A stretch of 64,000 nucleotides of DNA from the NCBI GenBank assembly GCA_015179125.1, contig WHVA01000392.1:46147-110146 (forward strand). The letters run 5' to 3'. The translations under genes were made by a program, and so were the position numbers. The stretch is from Gautieria morchelliformis (taxonomy: Eukaryota; Basidiomycota; Agaricomycetes; Gomphales; Gomphaceae). The notes below the pieces were generated by a model. It searched no databases and had not been told where the DNA came from. It saw nothing but the letters and a program-made list of their open reading frames with translations. Below, piece after piece: positions 55,703 through 64,000 of the stretch (its first letter is position 1; each line of letters begins with the position of its first letter).

Positions 55703-56255
55703 CACAATACTGACATATTTGCTTTTCTGATTGGTCTCTCTCTCCCGTCGCCATCGCATGTCATCACCACAATCGACGTCACGTCCCTACATGCACGCGC
55801 GTTTCGCTGACGTTACGAACACTACACCACTCCACTCACCTACATTGGCCGTTGCCCTCCAGCCTGCTAACCTATATCGCCCATACCGACCCCCCCCCAT
55901 GCGCCACCGCGCTCACGCACCGCCTCATTGGCACCCTCACACATTTGGTGCCCACATCCCCCGTGGGGACAAGCCATGTCGGGGGCAGGAGTAGCAGGAA
56001 GGCTGCCGCCGCCGATGCGGACACTGATTCTATACTTGCAGCCATTCTCCTCATCGTACTTTGAATTTGTTGCTATGCTTTGATGTAGTTATAACCTAGC
56101 TCGAAGGAAAATATTACAGTATGTTTGCAAGGTTATTATATTATCATAGTAAGTCGGCCACTACCACTACAGGAGTAGGGCGAAGGGCATACGGTTTGAG
56201 CGGAGCTCAAATTGCAACTCAACGTTGCCACTAACCACCACAGGACTCAAGCTTC
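55703..56255. other. Region upstream of Plavaka, no gene assigned
   Basis: A proline/histidine-rich frame at 55731-56064 (HRAHAPPHWHPHTFGAH) has no recognised domain. The last 150 bp before 56256 are AT-rich and probably belong to the Plavaka transposon's 5' end, but the terminal inverted repeats were not identified. Confidence 0.35.
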
Positions 56256-59200
56256 ATGCCCCCAAAGCTTGCAACTGGAGTAGCTACTGAACGGTGCAAG
56301 CACTGTGCTTACTTTTATGCCAGTCTAAGTGGCCATCTTGCACAGTCAAAGCAGTGTGGAGATAAACACAGAGCTGGAGGGCAGCGGTAGCTTAGTGGTA
56401 AGCCCACCCTAGGGGTTGAGCGTATAAGCTAAGGCTGAGCGTTCAACCCTGGCCCCTCCGGAGATAACACCCTAGACACTCTGGCAAATTTCTGCCACAC
56501 CAATTGCCAATAACATCCGATTGCCTGCCCCAAATATGAATGGTGGTATACTCAACTATCCCTTCCAATTCAGAACCGACCCTTTAGGAACATGATGACA
56601 CCTACTCCAATTATCTAATCCATCCAACCGCATTGGAGTACCGGGTACCTGTACTATCATGATTTGTCACACTAACAGCCAGAGGCTGGGCCAGAAACAT
56701 CGGCAGTAGACTGCAGCTGCTGCCACTCGTTGGGGTGTGGGAAAGGTGTCAAGGTGGTGTCGCAGCTGAGGGGTACAAACTGAAGTACACATGGGTATTA
56801 CATGCCCAAATAAGCCGTGGAAGGTCAATTACTATGTGGTTTATGGGTTGGACTGTTTGGCTTTAAAGGGGTGCTGAGGGGAGTATTGGTGTCTCGGCAG
56901 CATGATCATCCTTATATACCAAAAACACACCCCGCTTCACACAAGCACGGATCAGCTCAGGGGTCACCCACTGAGCACATGCAGAGACAGCAAGGATGGT
57001 TAGATTACAAGGGACAAGTTAGAAAAATGTATGCATCGTCTTACATAGGGCAAGGCCCCAAAAGACAAAAATAGATATAAAAAAAAAAAAAAAAAAAAAA
57101 AAAACACAGAGCTGAACAGACTACTATTTATGCCTCAGCACTCTATTCCAAATATGGAGCCAGATCATCAGGCTCTCAACCCACTTATACTCAGCATGCA
57201 TTTCAGGCTGCAGAGTCTTCATCTGTGCTTAGCTGGAAGCCCACAACTCCTGAAAGACCTGGTCAATCCAAGCGACCTCATTTTTTCTCTCCCACTCGTT
57301 CTATAGATGGGGACATTATCATGGAACAAATCGCCAAAATCGTCATTCCCCAAGAATTGTCTGAAGCAGAGCCTACTGCTTCTGCTTCAAACAGGGTGCA
57401 CCCAACAAACATAGTTCCGCCAACAAATGTTGGAATGGATATTTTGAAGTCAGGCCATTTGCTGATGCATCTATTACTTATGGGAAGGGAGAAACTGCCT
57501 TTGAGCATATCAGGCGAAACTGGGAACATTCAGATATTCCTGAATACCCATTTACTAGTCGAGCTGAATGGAGCTTGGTAGAGTGGCTTGGAACCTCAGG
57601 AATTTCAAATGGTCAGATTAATAGCTTGCTAAAAACGAAATGGGTAATTTGTTGCTCATGGCAACAAAAGTATAGAACTAACATTGTTATGCCATTCTTT
57701 CAATTACAGATGCAGGATAATCCACCTTCATTCAAGTCAGCTAAAGAAATGTGGAAGCAAATTGATGATCATATTGAAGCTGGGCCTGCCTGGCATGTCA
57801 AAGAGGTTATCTTGCCTGAGGCACCAAATGAGCCTCAAATTCTTTACTATCGGGATATTGTGGAATGCTTGAAATACCTTGAACAGAATCCTGCATTTGA
57901 TGGCTTTATGAATTATGAGCCTGTCCTATGGTCCTCTGATGAAGAGCTCAGTGCTGCTTCACGTGTATATGGAGACATCAATACTGGAAATGCTTGGTAT
58001 GAGTTGCAGTCCAAGGCACCTGAAGGTGTAACTATCTTGCCTGCTATTCTGGCATCAGATGCCACCCATGTTACAAATTTCTCTGGAGATGGGAAGGTGC
58101 ATCCTGTATATGCTTCAAATGGACATATCCAATCTGCTATATGTAACCAGCCAAGCCGACGTGCATTTATCCTAGTTGGATTCATACCTGTTTGCAAATT
58201 TGGAAAGACTGAATTCCCAAACAAAACCAAGGATGAGAAGATGCCTGGTCGATTACAGGCAAGGTTGTTTCATCAGTGCATGTCAATCATTACAGAAACC
58301 CTCAAGGATGCAGGCAAAAAGCCCATTCGTATGCCAGATACAAAGGGGGATCTCCGCTGGTTTCTGATTTTTCTAGTCCTCTATCTTGCAGATAAGGAGG
58401 AGCAAAATCTAATAGCATGCCTTGGAAAGAACTCATGCATAACATGCTTGGCTGAAACCAAGGATTTGGGAAATTATGAAATCTGTGATGTTCCTACTGG
58501 GAATGCTATCCTAAGCAAGATACAAAGTGTCCGTGACACTGTTGGTCCAGATGCAGATACATGGACCTTTATCATGGCAGCTATCAGTGTGCAACTAAGT
58601 GGTGTAGAGCATCCATTCTGGAAAGACTTGCCACACACTGATATTTGCCAAGTTATTTGCAATGATGTGCTCCATGGACTTCATAAGGCTTTCAATGACC
58701 ACACTGCCAAATGGTGTAGGAATATTGTTAGGGATTATCAAATTGACAAGTGGTTCCGTCGCCTCCCAAAGCAGCATGGATTCAGACATTTTTCTTCAGG
58801 CATATCCAAGGTTTCTCAGTGGTCAGGAAGAGAATGGAAAGATCTTGAAAGGAACTTCCTCCCAGTAATCTATGGAGTTGTTAAAAGCGATATCATCCAG
58901 GCAGTCAGAGCTGAACTGGACTTCATTTTTACTGCACAATGGAAACACCTGAGTGAAGGGACTTACAGCATCTTTCAGAGTTTGATCAAATCTATGATAT
59001 CCATCGAGAAGCTTTTGTCAGGGATGGTGGCTGCCAAGTCAAGAGAGGGGAGGATAATTGGGCAATACCTAAAAAGCATAGTCGAAAACATTATGCTGAT
59101 AATATATGATGGGCTGGTGCAACAAACAATTATAACACTGAGATATCAGAGCGTTATCACATTGATATGGTCAAGTGGGCATTTGAACATACAAATCGGA

Positions 59201-60274
59201 AGGAATATCTTGCCCAAATGATCCTTTGGTTAACACGTCAGGACAAGATTCGACAGCGGTCACTTTATTTCCATTGGATTGACAATGACTGGTCCGACAA
59301 CAATATTGAGACTGGAAACATAATAGGCCTACAAGTTGAAAATCATGATGCAGATGATGATGATGATGAGGCTATCATACAACCAGATGTAGTGGGAGAT
59401 ATTGAGGGAGTTCAATCTATGTCAGACATTACTGTCCGTCGACTCAAAGCAAAGGGTCACATGTCTCATAACAAACCTTCACATGCAGTTGCTCGTCGTC
59501 CTCCATTTCCATGGAATGATATATATGCTATTGCTACCATGTATCAAATCCCACAGCTTGTGAAAGAACTTGTTACGTTCCTGCTTAAGCAGAAAATGCC
59601 TGATATTACAATTCAACGCCTTAATCAGTTGCTTCAAACTACACCATTACCAGACATTTGGCAGAATATAGCAGTCTGGACTCAAATATCCATTGCCTTA
59701 CCAGTGGTTGGAGTTTCTGATGATACTGTGGAGAGACGAGCAATTCTTGCCCGACTCAAAACTGCAAAGAGTAATATAGCTTGTTTTGACACTGTGCTTC
59801 TTGATCCACATGGTGAGGAGGGAACTGAACAAGTCGGATTGGCCGGTAAAGATACCTTATTTATTTAAACATTTTCAATCATTTCTTACACGCATTTTTA
59901 TAGGACTTCGCATAGCACAAGTGAGGCTGATATTTCCAGCCTCAAAGGATGTTACAGGCAAGAAAAAGGAATTGCCTGGAGGACTTCCAGTACCCAAACT
60001 ATTTGCATATGTTGAATGGTTCTCCAAGCCACATCCAGAGCCATCTAAATATATTGACATGTTTGAGGTAAAAAGGCTGCGAGACAAGAATGGGGAGAAA
60101 CAAGGAGGGATAGTTCCAATTGAATGGATTGTACAACCATGCCCCCTTGTTCCACGGTATCCCCAAGGTGATGTAGGACAGTTGGACTTTGATGAGTACA
60201 CATGTTTGGAGAAGTATGACAGGTTTTTCATCAATTCGTTTCATGATCAACTTACATATCAAACAGTGGGGTAA
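56256..60274 (+). pseudogene. Plavaka-type transposase, interrupted by a SINE
   Basis: Plavaka is a CACTA/EnSpm-related family of fungi. From the ATG at 56256 the frame encodes a C2HC-type zinc finger (CKHCAYFYASLSGHLAQSKQ then C), then is cut by a SINE. It resumes in the same frame at 57105 (HRAEQTTIYAS). After a shift near 57432 come YFEVRPFADASITYGKGE, a 66-bp intron (57644-57709), YYRDIVECLKYLEQNPAF, GVTILPAILASDATHVTNFS, VYASNGHIQSAICNQPSRRA, CITCLAETKDL, VICNDVLHGLHKAFNDHTAK and FRHFSSGISKVSQWSGREWK. A shift near 58978 moves to FDQIYDIHREAFVRDGGCQV, with TGA near 59110. A 58-bp intron (59846-59903) joins VGLAG to LRIAQVRLIF. It ends NSFHDQLTYQTVG at 60274. Clearly inactive. Confidence 0.87.
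56377..57101 (+). mobile_element. tRNA-headed SINE inside the Plavaka gene
   Basis: The insertion starts GGAGGGCAGCGGTAGC and shows RNA polymerase III promoter boxes: A box TAGCTTAGTGG (56388-56398) and B box GTTCAACCCTG (56441-56451), spaced as in tRNA genes. It ends with a poly(A) run of about 26 (57079-57104). The sequence AAACACAGAGCTG flanks it (56364-56376 and 57102-57114), the target duplication of LINE-type target-primed insertion. About 725 bp is long for a SINE. The body encodes nothing convincing, so movement would depend on a LINE elsewhere. Confidence 0.88.
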
Positions 60275-60637
60275 TGGTATACACTGTATGGTAAATGTTT
60301 TTCTTCACATGTCAGATACTAGGGTACTCTTACATGTCAGTTCTGAAATGTATGGTCATATCAAGCAATAGATATCTGTATTTCTTCCACAGTTCAGTGG
60401 GTGTTCCACTTATGTCCACCAGTGCTAGAAACTCCAGAAGAAGCTTTCTCGGTAAGCAAGGTGTCTTATTTTATTCCAACACACATGATGATCATGGCCC
60501 TCAGAGTGGCCTGCCGACTCCGGACAACACCTGTAGATGGTCTTCAAGATGCACTATGTGAATCCCAGCTCAAGTAGGTAAACAAATTCTGAGACTGCAT
60601 GGACTGGACCCTCTTGGATGCCAAATCCACCCTTGCA
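60275..60637. other. Flank between Plavaka and the family C solo LTR
   Basis: AT-rich at first, with two ACATGTCAG repeats, then sequence such as GAAACTCCAGAAGAAGC. It may include a 3' exon or the 3' end of the Plavaka element, but no clear coding or terminal repeat was identified. Confidence 0.35.
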
Positions 60638-60642
60638 AAGGC

Positions 60643-61120
60643 TGTAAGGGCAACCCTGGCTGGTTGTGGAGATCACACTACCACACAACTGACAAGGGGA
60701 AATCCAAAGTATGTATAAATGAACAGAGTATACAAGGAAGGGGATTCTCACCTGACAAGGGGAAATCCAAAGAGAAAAGTCTAAGGACCCCCAATGTCAG
60801 CGAGCCCATATTATACTACGCTGCGCAGCCAGGGACAACATTTGGCACCTGCCATCAACCCTGCATCCCCCTGACCTCCCTGACCCTTGATCAACCCTTG
60901 ATGCCACCTATTATGCGAGTCGCTTGATTTCCAACACTGTTCCGAGAGCGGAAGTTGGAAATTGGAGTGGAACTGGCAAGGCGAACAGAACTGGTGGAAG
61001 TTCTCCCAGAAGCGGAATCATTTCCGAAAGCAGAGGTGGAGATGGAATCGGAACCGGAAGCGGAAGCGGAGTCGGAAATGGAGTCGGAACTGGGAATGGC
61101 AAACAGGGTGTCCCCTGACA
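60643..61120 (-). mobile_element. Solo LTR, family C copy 1
   Basis: In plus-strand terms it starts TGTAAGGGCAACCCTGG and ends GTGTCCCCTGACA, 478 bp. It is flanked by perfect AAGGC repeats (60638-60642 and 61121-61125). It contains CTGACAAGGGGAAATCCAAAG twice (about 60686 and 60753) and a CGGAA-rich microsatellite-like stretch at 61040-61100. It is the LTR of the chromodomain element at the window's right end. Confidence 0.94.
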
Positions 61121-61263
61121 AAGGCCAAGGAAGACAGTACTACAATGCAGACACATTAGGCAAAGCAGTTACGGTGCTAAAACTGTACATAGTGAGCAAT
61201 CAAAATATATACAATCACTGAGTAGGAAATGGAATGAGTTCAGGATGTGAATCACTCCAATAC

Positions 61264-61719
61264 TGTCAGGGGACACCCTGTTTTCCATTTCCAGTTCCGA
61301 CACCGCACCCAGTTCCGACTCCATTTCCGACTCCGCTTCCAGTTCCGATTCCATCTCCGCCTCCGCTTTTGGAAATGATTCCGCTTCTGGGAGAACTTCC
61401 ACCAGTTCTGTTCGCCTTGCCAGTTCCACTCCAATTTCCGACTTCCGCTCTTGGAACAGTGTCGGAAATCAAGCAACTCGCGTAATAGGTGGCATCAAGG
61501 GTCGATCAAGGGTCAGGGTGGTCAAGGAGATGCAGGGTTGATGGCGGGTGCCAAGTGTTGTCCCTGGCTGCGCAGTGTAGTATAATACGGGCTCGCTAAC
61601 ATTGGGGGTCCTTAGACTTTTCTCTTTTGATTTCCCCTTGTCAGGTGAGAATCCCCTCTCTTGTATACTCTGTTCATTTATACATACTTTGGATTTCCCC
61701 TTGTCAGTTGTGTGGTAGT
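61264..61719 (+). mobile_element. LTR, family C copy 2, cut by the chromovirus insertion
   Basis: It starts TGTCAGGGGACACCC and follows family C in plus orientation up to GTGTGGTAGT at 61719, about 34 bp short of the expected end. The next base begins the minus-strand LTR at 61720. GTAGT (61715-61719) would be the left target duplication of the 61720 element; its partner would lie beyond the window. The two LTRs make a head-to-head inverted pair. Confidence 0.85.
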
Positions 61720-62199
61720 TGTAAGGGCAACCCTGGCTAGTCGTGGAGATCACACTACCACACAACTGACAAGGGGAAATCCAAAGTATGTATAAATGAA
61801 CAGAGCATACAAGAGAGGGGGTTCTCACCTGACAAGGGGAAATCCAAAGAGAAAAGTCTAAGGACCCCCAATGTCAGCGAGCCCGTATTATACTACGCTG
61901 CACAGCCAGGGACAACGCTTGGCACCCGCCATCAACCCTGCATCCCCCTGACCCTTGATCGACCCTTGATGCCACCTATTATGCGAGTCGCTTGATTTCT
62001 GACACTGTTCCGGGGCGGAAGTCGGAAATTGGAGTGGAACTGGCAAGGCGAACGGAACTGGTGGAAGTTCTCCCAGAAGCGGAATCGTTCCCGAAAGCGG
62101 ATGCGGAGATGGAATCGGAACCGGAAGCGGAGTCGGAAATGGAGTCGGAACTGGGTGTGGTGTCGGAACTGGAAATGGAAAACAGGGTGTCCCCTGACA
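61720..62199 (-). repeat. 3' LTR of the chromodomain gypsy element (family C)
   Basis: 480 bp, starting on the minus strand at 62199 with TGTCAGGGGACACCC and ending at 61720 with GGTTGCCCTTACA. The adjoining minus-strand tract CTAGAGGGGGGGTGA (about 62200-62214) is the polypurine primer. The first part of the LTR continues the pol reading frame to a stop at 61979. Confidence 0.93.
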
Positions 62200-64000
62200 T
62201 CACCCCCCCTCTAGCGTGCTGCGTCCTCGAAGCGCGGGACACAAGGGATTGAAATGCCAGCGAGCGGATTCGGCGAGGGGCACCTGGATGTGTCCTGTAG
62301 AACTCCCGGAGTTTGTCAGGAGCGGAAACATCTTGCTCCGGGACCCACGAATTCTCCTCGTACCCATACCCTTCCCATTTCACGAGGAATTGGAGTCGTC
62401 CTCGCACAAACCGGCTGTCCAGGATCCGTTCTACCACGTAGTGCTCTTCCCCATCTACAATTTCTGGCGGAGGTGGCGGATGAGCCTTCCGACGTGGAAT
62501 TGGGTCCTCAAGCATAGGGAGTAACTTCACCATGTTGAAGACGGGGTGGAGGCGGGACATGGACATCGGAAGTCGGAGGCGGTATGCATTCCGTCCAACC
62601 CTCCGCGTCACTGTGAAGGGCCCAAGGTAGCGGTGGGCAAGCTTCTGCGAAGGGCGTGTGGTGCGGATGTCACTTGCATCCAGGTACACCTTGTCTCCAA
62701 CTTGGTACTCTGGGGCAGGAACCCGGCGTCGGTTGTAGTACCTTGCCATGTCATCCTTGGCCTTCGCAAGGGCCGACTTGGCTTCCGAAAGGGTGGAGTC
62801 CATGCGGTCTCGGAACTCATTGACCGTCTCGAGTCGGGAGTCAGCCTGGCGTGGTTCGAAGCCCATCCGCGGGTGTCGTCCGGAGTCGAGCATGAAGGGA
62901 GTCTGTTGCGTGGCGGAATGGACATGGTTGTTGTATTGGAATTCCGCCAGCGGAAGTAGCTCATCCCAGTCATCCTGCCTCTAATTGACAAAGAGGCGGA
63001 GATATTGCTCCAACTCCTGATTGACCCGTTCCGTCTGTCCGTCACCCTGCGGATGGTACGCTGTGGTGGTAGCCAGCTTTATGCCGAGCAGGCGGTAGAG
63101 CTCCCGAGTCAGTTCCGCGACAAACTGCGGACCTCGGTCGGAAACGACTTGCTTCGGGAGCCCATGCAACTTCCAGACATGTGCAAGGAACAGGCGGGCC
63201 GCTCCGAGGGCTGTGATCGTCGTGTGCGTCGGAATGAAGTGGGACACCTTGCTCACCGAATCCACGACGTTCATGATCGCGTCGTAGCCATGAGACTCTG
63301 GGAGTTCAACGATGAAGTCGACACTGATGGTGTCCCAGCGGGATTCGGGAATCGGGAGCGGAACAAGTTCTCCGACGGGCGGACGTCGTTGCGCTTTGGT
63401 TCGGAGACAAAGGTCACACGTCTTCACGTACTGTCCGATGTAGCGGGACATCTGAGGCCACCAGTAATTCCGAGCCACTAACTCCAGCGTCTTCCACCTG
63501 CCAGCATGCCCAGCGACCCGCGTGTCATGGTGCTGGGACACGATGCGACGGCGGAGGTCCGCCCCACCCGGAACATAGACCTTGCCTCTGAAGTGGAGCA
63601 GTCCATCACGTTCCGACCATTCCGCTGCCCGTACAGACCGTGAGTGCCCCTTCCGGAGTTCCTCCACTGCCTTCACCACCGACTCCTCCTTCTCTCCATT
63701 CCGGTACTGCCTCCGGATATCCCGGAGCATTTCCGCTTCCGCCCCAACTGCAGTTACTCCTTCTAGGGCACGGATTGCAAAGAGACTTGGGCGGAGCAGT
63801 GTCATATCCGCGTTGTCTCCACTTCCGCTTCCGTGATCCGCGCGGCGGGATAGGGCATCGGGCTTGCCCATGGTGCGGCCGGGGCGGTGGTGGAGCATGA
63901 AGTCAAACCGGGACAGGTGTAGGGACCACCGTGCTTGTCATCGGTTCAGCTTTTTAGCCATGCGGAAATACTCGAGGTTCTTGTGGTCTGTCCAGATCTC
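61979..64000 (-). pseudogene. Chromodomain Ty3/gypsy (chromovirus) pol, 3' half
   Basis: The frame enters from beyond the window in RNase H (EIWTDHKNLEYFRMAKKLNR), is broken by TGA at 63938-63940 and continues through the integrase: zinc-binding HHDTRVAGHAG...CDLCLRTKAQ, catalytic SVDFIVELPES, QVVSDRGPQF and GDGQTERVNQELEQY. A TAG at 62981-62983 interrupts it before DDWDELLPLAEFQYN. The GPF/Y-type end (KLAHRYLGPFTVTRRVGRNA) and a chromodomain (YVVERILDSRFVRGRLQFLV, KWEGYGYEENSWVPEQDV; about 62440-62320) follow. The C-terminus continues through the polypurine tract into the LTR as a Ser/Asp-rich tail. Chromodomains direct integration to heterochromatin in this group. Inactive because of stops. 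Confidence 0.93.

Noticed and set aside
56388-56451. A possible tRNA gene
   Set aside because: A and B boxes are good, but no full cloverleaf closes around them and the sequence is the head of a poly(A)-tailed, TSD-flanked insertion, so it is a SINE promoter.

Overview
The window looks like a transposon-dominated stretch of an Agaricomycete (mushroom-forming basidiomycete) genome. The basis is short GT-AG introns of about 33-70 bp, transposase families characteristic of Agaricomycetes (Plavaka, PIF/Harbinger with a Myb-like partner, a large KDZ/CACTA-like transposase), a fungal PAS/GAF-type histidine kinase relic and a fungal ER-type DnaJ relic. No rRNA, genuine tRNA, CRISPR or bacterial-type operon was seen. 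Almost nothing is an intact host gene: the few host-like genes (methyltransferase, histidine kinase, DnaJ) are broken.

Layout. 1-3128: 3' half of a Ty1/copia element, broken by a solo LTR (family A). 3278-4024: N-terminal relic of a PIF transposase. 5008-7897: nearly complete two-gene PIF/Harbinger element. 8005-11778: solo LTRs of three families, four of them nested (B3 holds A2 and C-prime; C-prime holds B2), each bounded by a 5-bp target duplication. 12044-14006: methyltransferase pseudogene with a triplicated 268-bp 5' end. 14.2-16.1 kb: AT-rich DNA, a MITE-like repeat and a second PIF relic. 16229-17045: hAT-type element with an 8-bp target duplication. 17.45-31.72 kb: large transposase gene split by a 9.87-kb Ty3/gypsy element (18629-28496), which itself carries a solo LTR (20908-21592) with eleven bZIP-type TGA(C/G)TCA sites. 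31.8-34.6 kb: two accessory genes of the same transposon. 37.1-38.8 kb: degenerate histidine kinase. 41.4-42.1 kb: DnaJ pseudogene. 43.75-45.15 kb: coiled-coil hypothetical gene with 39-bp repeats. 46.4-47.49 kb: Helitron helicase fragment and Helitron 3' end. 48.7-49.5 kb: 21-bp minisatellite running into a second PIF/Harbinger copy (49.54-51.19 kb). 52.6-55.7 kb: hypothetical gene duplicated as a large inverted repeat and containing amplified GC-AG intron/microexon cassettes. 56.26-60.27 kb: Plavaka transposase interrupted by a tRNA-headed SINE with a 12-13-bp target duplication. 60.6-64.0 kb: three LTRs of family C and the 3' half of a chromodomain Ty3/gypsy element.

The elements form a stratigraphy: their order can be read from which interrupts which, supported by target-site duplications read directly from the sequence. 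The most unusual signals are the tandem GC-AG microexon cassettes, the bZIP-site array with four sites spaced exactly 10 bp apart, the SINE inside Plavaka, and the four-LTR nest.
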